A stretch of DNA of 64,000 nucleotides from Ophiosphaerella korrae (Eukaryota; Ascomycota; Dothideomycetes; Pleosporales; Phaeosphaeriaceae), in contig JALNQF010000034.1 of assembly GCA_028456385.1 (NCBI GenBank), positions 186,001-250,000 of the forward strand, given 5' to 3'. Position 1 is the stretch's first letter. Every line of letters begins with the position of its first letter. The position numbers and the translations under genes were made by a program. Below, piece after piece: positions 46,197 to 57,367 of the stretch. A model generated the notes under the pieces. It was not told the DNA's origin. It was given only the letters and a program-made list of their open reading frames with translations, and searched no databases.

Positions 46197-47492
46197 TCAT
46201 TGACCTCCGTGTATACTGCCTCTTGTGAAGCCATGCTTCACTTGGCCGGCGCCGGGACCCTCGGGGCCCGTCTTTACATCTACTGTTGTGGTGACTAAGA
46301 CTTCCATCTTTTTGTCTCCCTTGTCACTAACTTCGCTTTCTTCACTCAATCGGTGGAACCTCCCTTGGTTTGAGATATGGAATTGCTGTAGATGGATGGA
46401 GGCCTGTGTTGCTGATGTTGATTTCTTACCCAGATGAGATTTACTCCGCTGATTCGTCGATTTGGTATTTGATATGAAAGCCTGGAGATTTAGGGCCTTC
46501 GCGCACATGCTAAAGAGTGGTTTGAAGGAAAGAGCACAAGCGCTGAGTAGGTAGATGCCTGGTTCAATTGTGGTCCAATTCACAAGTGCGACGTGGTTAT
46601 CTATTGTCTGTATTAGGCATGAGCTTAATAGCCGGATAAGAAAAGACGTACAGGTGCTGTCTACGAGCGGGCCAGCTTCAGCTAGTGTCTTTGCAAAGAT
46701 TGCTGTGCGAACGATGGATGCAATGATGCCACTGTGTTTGTTAGTTGGTGTTTTCCATTACTCGTTGAAAGTGAGGAGTCTTACATGCTCCCTATCATGA
46801 AAATGAGTAATAGCCCCATGCGACGCCCAGTGCTGATTGTTAAAGCCCAGACTGTTCTAAGAGGCAGTAAAATGACTGCCAGGTCTGTGAAGATGTTGGG
46901 TATGCTTGAGCTGTTCCAATACGCTTCGATGTTGAAGCACCTCCCATTTCCGACCGTCTTGTTCCAGTTGAACTCAAATGGAGTGCATTGAAATATAGCT
47001 GCAACTGTAAAGGCCAACCAGGTTGCCGAGACTAGGACGACGACTGCTTTTGCAGCCATGCGTTCGTACTTGGTTGTTAAGATTTGCAGGTAGAGAAGGA
47101 CGACGATGAGCTTGGGGAAAGCGACTGCTGCGGGATGCAAGAGCTCCATTACCATTATCCCTTTGAAGTGCTCAGTAATCCTCTCCGGACCAATGGTGAC
47201 GATATATGCCTGGTGTCGACCAGTGCTAGCATCCCGAACCATCACTATCCATAGTCAGCAATTGTAATCCTGATATGGAAGCGGGCATCTCACCGAGACC
47301 GTTAACACATAATCCGACCTCAGCAAGCCACGCGAATGGTACAATGACGTCTGGAACGCTGAATGATTGACCGGTAAGGTATCGAGCATAGTACCTTAGG
47401 CCTACAAAGACTGTACACAGAACAATCATGACCCATGATGTAGCAATAAGAGAAGGACCTCTGTCCGCAGCCATAAAGGCTGCTAAGTCCAT
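46197..47492 (-). CDS. Fungal rhodopsin-like (Pth11-related) seven-helix membrane protein
   Basis: Exons 47492-47294, 47244-46785, 46731-46652 and 46600-46197 encode 380 residues. Seven hydrophobic segments begin with LIATSWVMIVLCTVFVGLRYYAR; later ones include FPKLIVVLLYLQI, AVVVLVSATWLAFTVAAIF with the CTPFEFNW motif, NIFTDLAVILLPLRTVW, GLLLIFMIGSIGIIASIVR and the IEPGIYLLSACALSF helix. This is the order of the fungal rhodopsin-domain family common in Pezizomycotina, which includes Pth11-like receptors. No N-terminal CFEM domain is present, and no retinal-binding lysine is implied. The cytosolic tail (about 130 residues) is Ser/Thr/Lys-rich. All introns are 49-53 nt with good signals. Ligand and signalling partner are unknown. 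Confidence 0.88.
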
Positions 47493-49511
47493 GGCTAGAG
47501 GTTGTGCAATAATAAAAGTCAATTAAGGCTGCCAGAGCCAGCTACCAGAGCCATGAAGAAGCGAACGGTAGAAGGTAAAGAACAAGCGACTGGCGACCTT
47601 GCGACACATACTGGCTGGGCCTTCGGTCAAATACTGTGGTAGCCTCGGGGGTAGGGTCTAACAGTCGTGAGGCAGGACAGTGGGGAAGCCTGGTAGATCT
47701 TGAATGAGTGTGCTGCCTCTGCAGCATAGCGTGGGACAGAAACACTAAAAACCGTCTGGAAGACGGATGCGACCATGCGCAAAGACTATTAGCGGGCACC
47801 CATCCCGGTGAACCATGGCGATTTGGATGCGAACACAAAGACTCAATGTGGGATAAGGCGGTCAAATGGCCCTTGCACTGCATCCAACGCATTGCGATCT
47901 TGTCGAGAAAGTCTTATTTGACTTATGTGGCCTGCAGTGCGTAATACTGTTTTGTTCTATGGAGTGCTATCAACGTGGTGTACCTGGGTGCCTAGTTGAC
48001 ATGAAGATCTTTGATTCGGCTTGGTCGTGGGTCCTGATTCACCACACGAAACGTCGCCACGTTTGATGGTCCCCGAACTCGACGAACTAGTAGGGACATG
48101 AAATGCGATGAGAAATGCATACTCAAGTCAAAAGGTAGACGTCTCTTAGATTGTAGGGTCTCGATGTCCTATTTTTTCTACCGCCAGAAGGTAATTTCTC
48201 TCTGAGAGTACCATCATGAAGAAGTCTAATACAGGTAGTAAAGACGGGGACATGTAGGTAACGATTCAGTTGCTTGGCTTGAAACGTGGGCTCCCGCATG
48301 AATATAAATGCCGGAAACTTGCTTTCTGGGGATAGTGGTCCGGGGGGCAAATCCTCATGCTCATAACAATGGTTTGCCCTCGTTATCTAGGGAGGTACTT
48401 ATCTAAGCCCCAGAAGGGGAGAAAATGGGGAGAAGGATCCAAGGAGGGATGGGACATGGCAAATTGAACGCCAGGCAGACGAAATCGGGCCGAGACAACG
48501 TCGCAGAGGGGCAATGTAGTACAAATCCGGCAGGAGGAATACATGCGTTCAGGAGGCTGAAGGTCGAACTTGAGACAGACGAAGTCGAGAGCTCCGGCCG
48601 TGCACCATGCCAAGAGAAAGCAGGTGATGAGGGTAGCACTTCTCATTCTTGCCAGACACGATTGCTAGGCTTGTATCTCATTGGCGCAGAGCATGTCTCA
48701 ACAAACCTTGCCGTCTCTCCAATCGTGAAGCTGCACACTAGCTGCTTTTCCCTCGTGTTACTAGTCTCTTTTCCAGCTCAACCCATCTGACTTCCTTACT
48801 GGTGCCAAGCTGCTCACTAACAGGCCCCGCAAATTTCGCTAATTTTCCCGTCTCCGGACCCCGACCCTGACCAACCTCCCTCACTTAACATCCACAACCA
48901 ACGGACTTCCTGAGGCGCAAAACTGCATGCGTTGCCTTGGTGCAGGTACAGAGACACGCTGACTGTGGCGTGCGCGCACCGTTAGTATATAGGCGATTTA
49001 TCTCGGTCGTCTTACCTTGATAGATACTAGTCTCCTACTTTCGAGCTGGCACCCTCGACATGAGGACTTGGCCGTATTATAGAGCGTGCACTGTTATGTT
49101 GTGCAATAGCTGACGAAAGGAGGTTAAGATATATGTGCTCCTTCGTCTTCTCGCCCTCACTATGTGACCTTGTGCCATCCGCCCGTTTCACCGCCGTCGT
49201 ATTGTGGCTTCAAACGAATACCACATAACTAGGGATTCTAAGACTCGAACGTCTTGATGCAACCATCGACCATTCTTACTAGCGATCCACCAAGTACTTT
49301 CGTCATTCGCCCCATTAGCTGGATAAAATCTTGCTGGTCGACCATCATCAGTCATAGGCAGGTGATAGCTTCATCAATCACACGCACCTTTTAGGGTTAG
49401 GTGGTGAAAAACAAAATCGGACTACTGGCTCTCAAAACCTCAAAACCTATTTTTTCAATCACCCTCTACCTAGGCCTAAACAACTACAAATATCAACCAA
49501 ACCCAGCCACC
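47493..49511. other. Two-kilobase intergenic region
   Basis: About 2.0 kb between two divergent genes. Open frames up to about 120 codons (47542-47892 minus, 48425-48790 plus) show no family motif. A short hairpin-like inverted repeat occurs near 49230-49246. No tRNA could be folded from the TCGAA-containing sites I inspected. Confidence 0.45.
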
Positions 49512-50054
49512 ATGTTCCCTATACTACTATGGCTGCTAGCCTTCCTTCCCTTCCTCAGCGCCGTACCAACCACCACCACACAAAAGCGCTGCACAAACGC
49601 CCTCCAAAACCCCTCTTTCGAATCCGGCATCTCCCCATGGCTCGAAATAGTGTCCGGCTCCTGGTCTCAATACAGTATCGCTACATCCTCAGAAGGTGGT
49701 CACGCCGGCCGAAACTTCTACTTTGCAGTTTCCAACGCTACTATCGCTGATTCTACCTTGACGCTATCCCAATCAAGTGTCCAAATTCCGTCTGGGACTA
49801 CGGTCAACTGCTCAGCCTGGGTGGCAAGTCATCGGCCAGGGAATATGGGAAGCACTAGGGTTGAGGTCTTTGTAGATGGTGTGACGTGTGGAAGTCCTGT
49901 CTATTTAGGAACGACTTGGTGGGTTAGGGTCGGTGGGGAAGTCACTGTCCAGGGCGATAGTCATACGTTGGCTATTGTCGTTATCAGCGATGAGGCTGGT
50001 CCAAAGGGCGCCGAGGTATGGGTGGACGATGCTACCTTAGGCACGGGGTGCTAG
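49512..50054 (+). CDS. Small secreted protein with carbohydrate-binding-like beta-sandwich
   Basis: Single-exon gene of 180 residues. A signal peptide (MFPILLWLLAFLPFLSAVP) is followed by a Thr run and a Lys-Arg site (TTTTQKRC) that could be a Kex2-type cleavage. The mature part starts CTNALQNPSFESGISPWLEIVSGSW, the typical opening of CenC-like carbohydrate-binding domains (N-P-S-F-E ... W). It ends with AEVWVDDATLGTGC, the usual last strand of that fold. Four cysteines are spread through the mature chain. Such stand-alone fungal proteins are secreted, of unknown ligand, and often treated as candidate surface or effector proteins; binding has to be tested. The frame is open upstream to 49401 with no better start. 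Confidence 0.75.
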   Translation: MFPILLWLLAFLPFLSAVPTTTTQKRCTNALQNPSFESGISPWLEIVSGSWSQYSIATSSEGGHAGRNFYFAVSNATIADSTLTLSQSSVQIPSGTTVNCSAWVASHRPGNMGSTRVEVFVDGVTCGSPVYLGTTWWVRVGGEVTVQGDSHTLAIVVISDEAGPKGAEVWVDDATLGTGC

Positions 50055-50312
50055 GTGTATGCCGCGAAACCCTTCTGACTAGATTGCTCACACATGAGGA
50101 TGAAACAACACAAGATTAATGAGAGAATAGATCGATGACATAAAGTGTGTTCATATATTTGTGCAACAGGTCTATATTATCTGTATCAGTATGCCCCATA
50201 ATCATAATCCATCTATAGTGCGATGCAAAGAATTCATGACAATGTTTGTGAAGAACTCCTTATATGCAAATGCTGTTCAATACTTCGCGGATAATAACCA
50301 CTGTTGAGCCGT

Positions 50313-52349
50313 TTACCCCTCGAATATCTTTGCTTTCTGGGCCATATCGTGCCTAACAACCGTTCTTGTTTTGTTCTTTCCAGCAGCACTGATCATGCTG
50401 GGCGTAATGCCCCTGACAGGTACAGTTCCTGTACCATACTTGACTTGGTCAAACAGACCATCATACTGACCTTGAGTAACCGAATCCTTCCTCGAAGAGG
50501 ACTTGACAGGCTTGATAGTGCTAGCATCACTAGCTTCAGACACGACCGTCGCGTGGTGACGACGACGAGACTTCTTGCTTTCAGTAGAGTGCTGGGAAGC
50601 ATTGTCGTCATCGGAGTCAGCGTTAGATCGCGACTTGTGCGAGCGATGGGAGCGGTGGGAGTGTTTTGATGTGGAGCTGTGTTTGCTGACGACAGAGCCA
50701 TCGGAGTGTTTCTTCTTCCTGCGGCGCGCGTGGGAGGAGCCTATTTGAGAGATACTATCGCTTGGTGCCACAGTGTCTATATCATCTTCTGTTTCCTCGT
50801 CGATTTCCCAGTCATCAATAGTCTCATTATTCTTGCTGACGTTGGACTTTGTATCACGACCTAGGATACTGCTGATAATTGAAGCTGCCTTTGACGGTGC
50901 TTTTGAAGGTGCCGTGGATGCTGGAGGGGGCGATGGCGACGATTCAACTGCTTCCGAGTGATGGCTTCGACCATGTTTTGAAGACGAGCTTTGCTTTGAG
51001 GCAGACGTGTAGGATGACTTCGTTTTGAATCTACTTGACTGATGCGAAGCAACACTGCCCTCGCTAACTCGGCGCGGGGCCTGTTCAGCCACAAAAGAAG
51101 AGATGAGCGTACTGGGTGCAGCACTATGCGCAACACTCTGGGCTTTTGACACAGAGTATACACTCTGCGGTTTCGCAGATGCTGCGATACTGCGTGCTTT
51201 GTCGACTGTCAGAAGCTCAGGGCTCGTGACTGACCGCGCAGCAGTGTATTTTGAGCGCGCTTGCGATGGCGCAACGGAAGCTGGTACATACTCGATTGCC
51301 AGAGGCTCCGGAGCCTGGCTCCCAGAAACATTGGACGCTGAATAGTAAGTGGGAGGCGCGGCCTCGATCTGCTGAGGAGCATATACACTACGTGGTTGCG
51401 GCGGTGTAGATGAGTGATATGATTGAGCATCGATGTTGCGGTGTACTGGGGCTGGGGCCACAGACTGGGCGGCGGGTTGTGGGTCTGGCAAGGATAACTT
51501 GGGTTGGGATGAGGCCTGAGCGAGGTGACCCGCCGCAACTTTGACGAGGTTTTTAGCATCCATGTAGGCGCTGAAGTCTGATTCTTTCTTGGAGCTATCT
51601 TGCTCGCTCCTAACCATAGCATAGGCGACGGCTGCACCGGCTGCGGCTCCGAGGAGAGTTCCAATGATTGCCTTGGCAGCCCCGTCACCGGTATTTGCCT
51701 TCGGTGTAGTCTGCGGAACAGTCGGTTCAGAAACGCTCCTAGCCATACTTGCTGCTTTTGAGACGACGATTGGAGCCTTTGATGCAACTACAGTTGGCGC
51801 AACCTTTGACGCGGATGTACGTGAGGTGATAACACTTCTGTTATCACCCTGGCTTTCGTAAGTCTCGTGGACACTCCTCTGCCATTTAATAACTCTGCTG
51901 TGTTCAACTACTGTGCCATCATCTCTGACGTCCGGTCCATTCTTGAACACAACTTCAATGCTGTTTCCATCTAAATCGAGTATAGCAGCGTTAAAATGAC
52001 CATCTTCGTCAGACCGAGTAGCAGGGGCACCATTTGGACGACCTCCAGCAGTCAAGGCTAACGTGTAGAATTCTCGGACAGCCGTCCGACTTGGAGCGGT
52101 GAATGCGATATGCGCAGCGCCGGCTTTTACGCTATGTTTGTTGTCAATTGCGGTATATCTCAGCTTTCAAGGATATGCTTACTCAGGCGTTTCTTGGCAG
52201 AGAAAGAAATCCGCATCGCGAATACCAAAACCAATTTGATTTCCAAATTCCCCAATGTATCGATAACCGAGAGGTTGAAGAGCGGAGGCAAAGAACGATG
52301 ATGAAGCTGGAAGATGAGAGACTGTGAGTCCGATGTGAGCGACAGGCAT
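50313..52349 (-). CDS. VOC (glyoxalase-fold) domain fused to disordered Ser/Lys/His-rich tail
   Basis: Exons 52349-52183 and 52131-50313 encode 661 residues. Residues 1-122 are a vicinal-oxygen-chelate domain: MPVAHIGLTVSHLPASSSFF opens the fold, GIRDADFFL and AAHIAFTAPSRTAVREFYTLAL follow, and HFNAAILDLDGNSIEVVFKN closes it. The metal-ligand positions His5 and the Glu in IEVVF look present, suggesting an intact fold; the reaction is unknown. Behind it is an unusual 540-residue tail: a short Gly/Ala-rich hydrophobic segment (about 209-229, IIGTLLGAAAGAAVAYAM, glycine-zipper-like), Ser/Pro/Tyr-rich sequence, then Ser/His/Lys repeats (KHSHRSHRSHKSRS) with an acidic patch. The tail has no recognised domain. 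The intron joins ETPD in frame. The fusion is continuous, with no stop or intron at the junction. Confidence 0.82.
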
Positions 52350-53766
52350 TTCCAGATAGCGGTGAGGGGCAATGGAAACGAGAGCAGAGAAACTGGCAGA
52401 TAAGTAAAGAGGGATTGGATATATAGGTAGACTGTGCCTAAGACCCAACGGTGCAGACGGTTTGCGAGGTCACACAATGGATAATACAAAGGAGGTAGTG
52501 TCGAGGGAGTGGTACCGTATTGAGGTTTATATCTGAGCACCAACTGGCTGGACCAGCTCGATGCATCTTGAGAGGAATAGCAGGGCGTCCGATACCGTTA
52601 CAGGAAAGTCATCACTAGTACGCCCCACCGTTGCTGTTGGCTAACAAAGAGGCCGATGTCATGTTGTTCCCTGGGACTGCCACATGTCCTGCGTATGCAG
52701 CTAGGCAAAGGTTGATTTAAGCGAGTAGGAAGTGAGGCCCCATTGGATATGGCTCTCGGCCCGCACCCGCAAAGGATTCAGGCCATACATTGCACAACAC
52801 AATAAAACGCACCTCACCCTCATATGCTGCTCTTTCAGCCGCGCACGGTCAATATTTTTATGCGGTCTGGGAGCGCTACCTATCGTCGCACTGCACGATG
52901 AGATGGTGTGACGTCTAAAATGACGGTGCTTCGATTGAGGACGTCAAGTGACTTTCGAAGTGAGGCCAGCATTGCGGGTCTTCTCTCTTAGACCCTATGT
53001 GTGTCTCAACGGAATCATGGGACTTGATAACTGCTCGTTTTAGTGTTGTTCTGCACATTTGGAGATCTGCGGCGGTTTTATCCGCACCGTCACTCTCCCG
53101 CCGCACGCGCAGCATGCGACAAATCCTTACACCATACTTAGTAAGGTATAGGAAAACGCATGATACTAGGAAGATACTTGTTGGGACTACCATGGGGATT
53201 GAGATGGTTGTGATGGCGAAGGATGTGTATTTCGATTCATCGGGGAGATGTCCCCGCTGTCGGTTTTAAGCTTTCACCCCACCAATCCGAGATTTAAACA
53301 AGAGCCGCAACTACCTACAGAGCTACCTGCTAACGAGAGAAACGACCAGACTCAGCGATGGCCAACACAGAATCAGCGTCGCTTAGCCAGTAAAGTAAGG
53401 ACACCTACACATTGCGCATAAGTGACACGCGCCGCATGATACGAGGACAAGGAAACACAGGTTGTGCAGGGCAGGTTGAAATGCCCCACGAGTTCTTTGA
53501 AGAACTTTGAAATTTGGGCGTTGAGCCAGAGTGTTGTTTTGTTGGAAAAGAAACTCAAGCAGACGCTCAAATTCAAATGCAGTAGCGCAGAGACTGTCGA
53601 TGTTGTGATCTAGGTCGAATGCGGTTCCTGTAGCCTATAATGGATCCCGTTTCTCGTTATTCGTTGTTTTCTATGGAAGAAAACGGCGTTGGGCCAATAG
53701 TCGCACTGCGACTAAGAGGCCTACCCAATGCACACAGGTTGGGCTGGTTGTCCATCGGTCCTTCAC
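52350..53766. other. Intergenic region before EMG1 (with one doubtful ORF)
   Basis: About 1.4 kb between the VOC-fusion gene start and the EMG1 stop. It includes the VOC-fusion promoter and one weak minus-strand coding candidate (52915-53193, listed separately). The plus-strand frames at 53640-53946 mostly overlap EMG1 antisense. Confidence 0.45.
52915..53193 (-). CDS. Doubtful small ORF with one membrane segment
   Basis: A 92-codon frame starting MVVPTSIFLVSCVFLYLTKYG has one plausible membrane segment followed by a basic patch (RICRMLRVRRES) and a polar tail. The frame is also open upstream for about 23 codons (including KYTSFAITTISIP) to a possible acceptor ACCGACAG near 53265, so it could be the last exon of a larger gene. 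No convincing upstream exon was found and no family is recognised. It may be chance. Confidence 0.25.
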   Translation of the reverse strand: MVVPTSIFLVSCVFLYLTKYGVRICRMLRVRRESDGADKTAADLQMCRTTLKRAVIKSHDSVETHIGSKREDPQCWPHFESHLTSSIEAPSF

Positions 53767-54746
53767 CTAGAAGATACCCCATACGTCCTCGGCTGCATGG
53801 CAAAACTTACTGCATGCAACGCTGGCACTGAGGTTGAATTGGCTGATGGCAATGCTGTCGTCTTTGAGATGATCGGCAAAGTCATCGTTGCCCTTGGCCA
53901 TGGCTCCGACAAAGACTGCTATGCTCTCGTCTTGGTTGAGGCTTGAGATGTAGTCGCTGACACGCACAACCTCTGAATCGAAACTAAGCGTGACTTTGCG
54001 GCAGTTAGGGGGTAGGTGGTCTGTGATTGGATTTTTGATAACCTCGATAAGTTTCTCCTGTGACGAGGTTGAGCGAATCTGGTGTCTGTGAAGGAGCTGT
54101 ACCATCAAACCAGCAAAACGCTTGAATGTTCGAGGGATGCGGACGGTTGGGCTGACCCTGATGAGAACATTCTTTGAAGTCTGGATGTAGATCTGGAGCC
54201 GGCCGGCTTTGTTGATTGGCGAATCGAGCAGGGTGAGGAGGCACTGAAACGTTACATTAGCTGATTTGATGGCAGCATTTGGTGTTGGCTTGTGAACACA
54301 CCTGGTGGGTAATGTCTGGCCGCGCCTCACTGATGTCGCGGCCCATTTTGCGCATAACGCCAATATGGTCGTCGCTATTGAGGAGGTTGTACTTGTCTTC
54401 ACGGGCGCCAGGGCCTCGACCAGAGCCATGTGAGGCTTTGTACGTCTCGAGCGTGGCATTGCACAGCACGACAATCAGTCGCTGGGTGTCCTTGTCATTG
54501 ACAGGGAGAGGGGTGTGCTGTTCGGCGACTAGCTTTGGGAGTTCGGGTGGCGGCATAGACTGTGTTCCTGTCGGTTGAAGGCCATGTTAGCGTCGTCTTC
54601 CGAGTCTTGTGTGAGGTGAAGCACTGGGCGGTGTGACGGTGCGTCGGGCGCTCGACAGACATACTTGCACGCTTCTTGCCTCGTTCCGGCGAGTCCCTAG
54701 ATGACGGCCTCTCTGTGGGCGATTGGGGCTTGAGCAGTCCGGCCAT
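53767..54746 (-). CDS. EMG1: EMG1/NEP1 18S rRNA pseudouridine N1-methyltransferase
   Basis: SPOUT-class enzyme that methylates the hypermodified pseudouridine of 18S rRNA (m1acp3-psi) and is essential for 40S assembly in the nucleolus. Exons 54746-54665, 54567-54302 and 54243-53767 encode 274 residues. Diagnostic stretches: [15 protein letters not shown], the catalytic-pocket [20 protein letters not shown] followed by [20 protein letters not shown] (across intron 2), [20 protein letters not shown], a [14 protein letters not shown] segment and [20 protein letters not shown] at the end. The short basic N-terminal extension ([15 protein letters not shown]) is spread over the first splice. It shares the ribosome-biogenesis theme with TSR4 about 11 kb away. 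Confidence 0.95.
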
Positions 54747-55821
54747 GTTCGGAGTGTTGTAGTGTGGAGTGGTTGAGGATGAACTTCGGCGTGGACCAAT
54801 TGTTTCTTGTCACAGTCGACACCTACAAGTCAAAGCGTTATGAAGCGTGGTAATACACACCGATATCAATAGGTCCTATAAGTAAAGCAAAGTTAGAGCG
54901 CAATCGCAGTTGACAGTCTGGAGAAGGGCGGGGGAGCTATATGTGGCTTCTCTCAGTCGGTGAATCTTGAAAGGAATTTCGCGGCCAACCGGAATGTCGG
55001 TAACTTTTGGTTGGGCTTATGTGAGTCGGTCCCCGAGCGAACATGATCACGTGGGCTCAGCAAACCCCATTCCGACCTCACCACACAATCTTTATTGCCG
55101 TTCTTGCTGAGTATTGATCAATCCGGGCACGTAGCCACCTTTTTCAGCCGTCTTGGTGCACTTGTGCGCGGCCATGAAGCGAGAAACTCCGTTGCCGCCA
55201 GCACGACAATTCGGAGAGACTGGCGGCATCACCCAAGTGCATACAGTAGTCTATCCAAGTACAAAACTCCGAACCCTATCAGCCGTCAGGAGACGGATGC
55301 TTAGATGTATGAATACGGTGTGCATACGTCACGCCCCGTAATGGTGCTCTTGCATCGGGTCCCTCGCGCAATCAACGCTCTGAGTGCCTGTCTCATGTGC
55401 TTCCCTATGCCGCAGCAGCTTCGAAACATGCCCTACGTAGCATTGGCTATAGCGGATCATGGAGGCTCCTCTTTCTCGTGAATGGCTTGTCGGGAAAAAC
55501 ATCATGCTGTCGACAAAAATCAGCCCATCCCGAAACAGCTATGGTTTTGCCGACGCGCTCCCCCTCAGCGCCTGGAACACCAATCTTGAAGACCCTCCCC
55601 CCACCACCTTCCGTCGAATTCTCTGCGACACTAACCTTCGTCTGTTTCCTTCGTTTCCTCTGCTTCGACAGCATTCACTTGACCCTTTGTACTCGCGGCA
55701 GCCGGCTGTCATTATCTTCTCTCATTAATCGCTATCGACTTGTTCGCGCTCCCTGCCCTACCATCTGCATTACCCCTAACTTAATTCCGGGCTACCAAAA
55801 CTATAAGCACCGACAACAACC
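54747..55821. other. Divergent intergenic region
   Basis: About 1.08 kb between EMG1 and the small membrane-protein gene. The right third is CT-rich leader-type sequence (55600-55800). Plus-strand frames around 55397-55900 are unsupported. Confidence 0.45.
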
Positions 55822-56043
55822 ATGGCTTTCGAATGGCTCGCACCCCTCCTTACGCCAACCGCGCTTCGCTCTGTCCAAGCAGATGGCCGGCCTGTTATAA
55901 CGTTATTCCTCGTCATCTTCGGCCTCATTTTATTTGGTGTTCTTTGCTGGTACATCAATTTCGAAACTGGCAAAGCATATCCCAAGAAACCCAACCCGAA
56001 CGCAAAGAAGGTCACCGGCATCAAACGATTCCTTCCAAAATAA
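55822..56043 (+). CDS. Small single-pass membrane protein
   Basis: Intronless 73-residue frame with a good start context (CAACC-ATG-G) preceded by a CT-rich leader and CA-rich spacer. It contains one strong hydrophobic helix at about 25-45 (VITLFLVIFGLILFGVLCWYI), a polar N-terminus and a basic C-terminus (YPKKPNPNAKKVTGIKRFLPK), suggesting a tail facing the cytosol or matrix. I do not recognise the family. Length, leader and amino-acid pattern make it more likely real than chance. It could be a subunit or tether of a membrane complex, but nothing here shows which. Confidence 0.6.
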   Translation: MAFEWLAPLLTPTALRSVQADGRPVITLFLVIFGLILFGVLCWYINFETGKAYPKKPNPNAKKVTGIKRFLPK

Positions 56044-56599
56044 AGAGAAGAAAGATTAGTGGCTGGTCGGTAGAATTTTCTCAGCCTCTACAATGATCAT
56101 CGCAACAATGACCCTTTGCATGCGACGAGAACGAGACAACCCAATCCTCACAACGCCATACCAGGGACCTTGACGGCGAGGCGCAGATCTCAAATAACCG
56201 GTCTAGCTATCATGTTTATATCTGCGATATCTACTTCTTTTGTATTTTTCAGCGAGCATTTTCGATAATCTCCATGGCCTGTAGGATGCGAGGGTGGCCT
56301 TGCTTTGTTACGTTTTCTTATATACCACCCAATTGATCAATTTATATCTTTATCATCCGAATCATGTTAACTCTATTCGTGCTCCTAAGACTGCAATGCA
56401 ACGGTGTATAACAGACAGTCGTTCAATCGTCCTGATTTACATATATATATATATATGTGAACATTCTGCATGCGTTCCTGCCATCCAATTCGGAAGTAGA
56501 GTGACTCTGCTCATGAAATACCTGGACGCGCGTGTCGCCTGGGGCTATTCCACCAACACAGCATATTAAACTAAGCTCACTAGTTACGCATCACGGGGG
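56044..56599. other. Intergenic region with (AT)8 microsatellite
   Basis: About 555 bases 3' of the small membrane-protein gene. It includes an (AT)8 run at 56441-56456. The sequence is AT-rich with no gene recognised. Confidence 0.5.
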
Positions 56600-57367
56600 C
56601 TCAATTCTACTCCATTGGACTTATCCTCTGCGACAAGGTGGCAGTATCATTGGCTCTTTGCGAGTATTAGGGCGGGCGCTAGAGTTAGCGCACGGTGGCG
56701 CCAGTGTAAGACGATGGGGCCAATTTATATCAACATTAAATGATTTACGGGAGACAGGTCGTACTTCCCTATAAGTCTCTAAAGAGGAGGTAATATCAAA
56801 GACCGCGCCTCCAAAATAAAGGAAGATAACCGTAACAACCAACATCCAGGTTGTTGGAGGCGAGACCGATATCCTGGTAAATAATGCTGAGGATTCTTCA
56901 GCAAGGCGATGATCGAGACATCAGCAGACGACTACGCAGCCAACTTCGATATCACCGTACGCGTACCACTTCTCATGACTAAAAATGTAGTGCTTCGCTT
57001 CTAAAGTCCGAAAAGGCTTATCGATATGTCATCAATGGGAGTTAGGGCCGCCTCAGCTAGACTAGTGATGTATGCAGTGCCCAAGAGAGCGATTGAAGGT
57101 TTGACACGAAGCTTAGCCCGCAAACTCGGCAGTGAAGGGCGATGGGGCATTCAGTAAACGCCGTTGCACCAGGTCCAATGGACTCAGAGATGCTGGATGG
57201 CGTGCCGAGAGACACAATCGCGAGCCATCCGAAAGACGACTGCTGTGGAGCGCCGTGTGGGTACTGTGGATGATGGAGCTCGAATTGTGGCGCGGCTGGC
57301 GAGTGAGGACGTGATGTGGGTTTCGGGTCAGACGATATCTGCATCTGGTGGAGTCTTGACGCTTTGA
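56600..57367 (+). pseudogene. Decayed short-chain dehydrogenase/reductase gene
   Basis: Plus-strand SDR remnants occur in collinear order but in several frames. About 56636-56770 resembles the cofactor-binding start (LGRALELAHGGASV). Then come TDILVNNA (about 56867-56890), MIETSADDYAANFDITVRVP (from about 56910), SPKRLIDMSSMG and YAVPKRAIEGLTRSLARKLG (57008-57130), SVNAVAPGPMDSEMLDGVP (57149-57205) and RIVARLASEDVMWVSGQTIS with the terminal GGVLTL (57286-57367). At least three frameshifts and several stops separate these blocks. The active-site lysine context (YAVPKRA) survives; the TGxxxGIG motif is degraded. This is a dead copy of an SDR of the kind often found in secondary-metabolite or lipid pathways. 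It is unlike BRN1, so not a melanin duplicate. Confidence 0.8.

Noticed and set aside
48383..48790. Overlapping frames on both strands near 48.4-48.8 kb
   Set aside because: Neither strand shows a domain, signal peptide or plausible introns, and the translations look like random Ser/Pro/Arg-rich frames.
49230..49246. TCGAAC site resembling a tRNA T arm
   Set aside because: It forms only a short symmetrical hairpin; the rest of a cloverleaf is absent.
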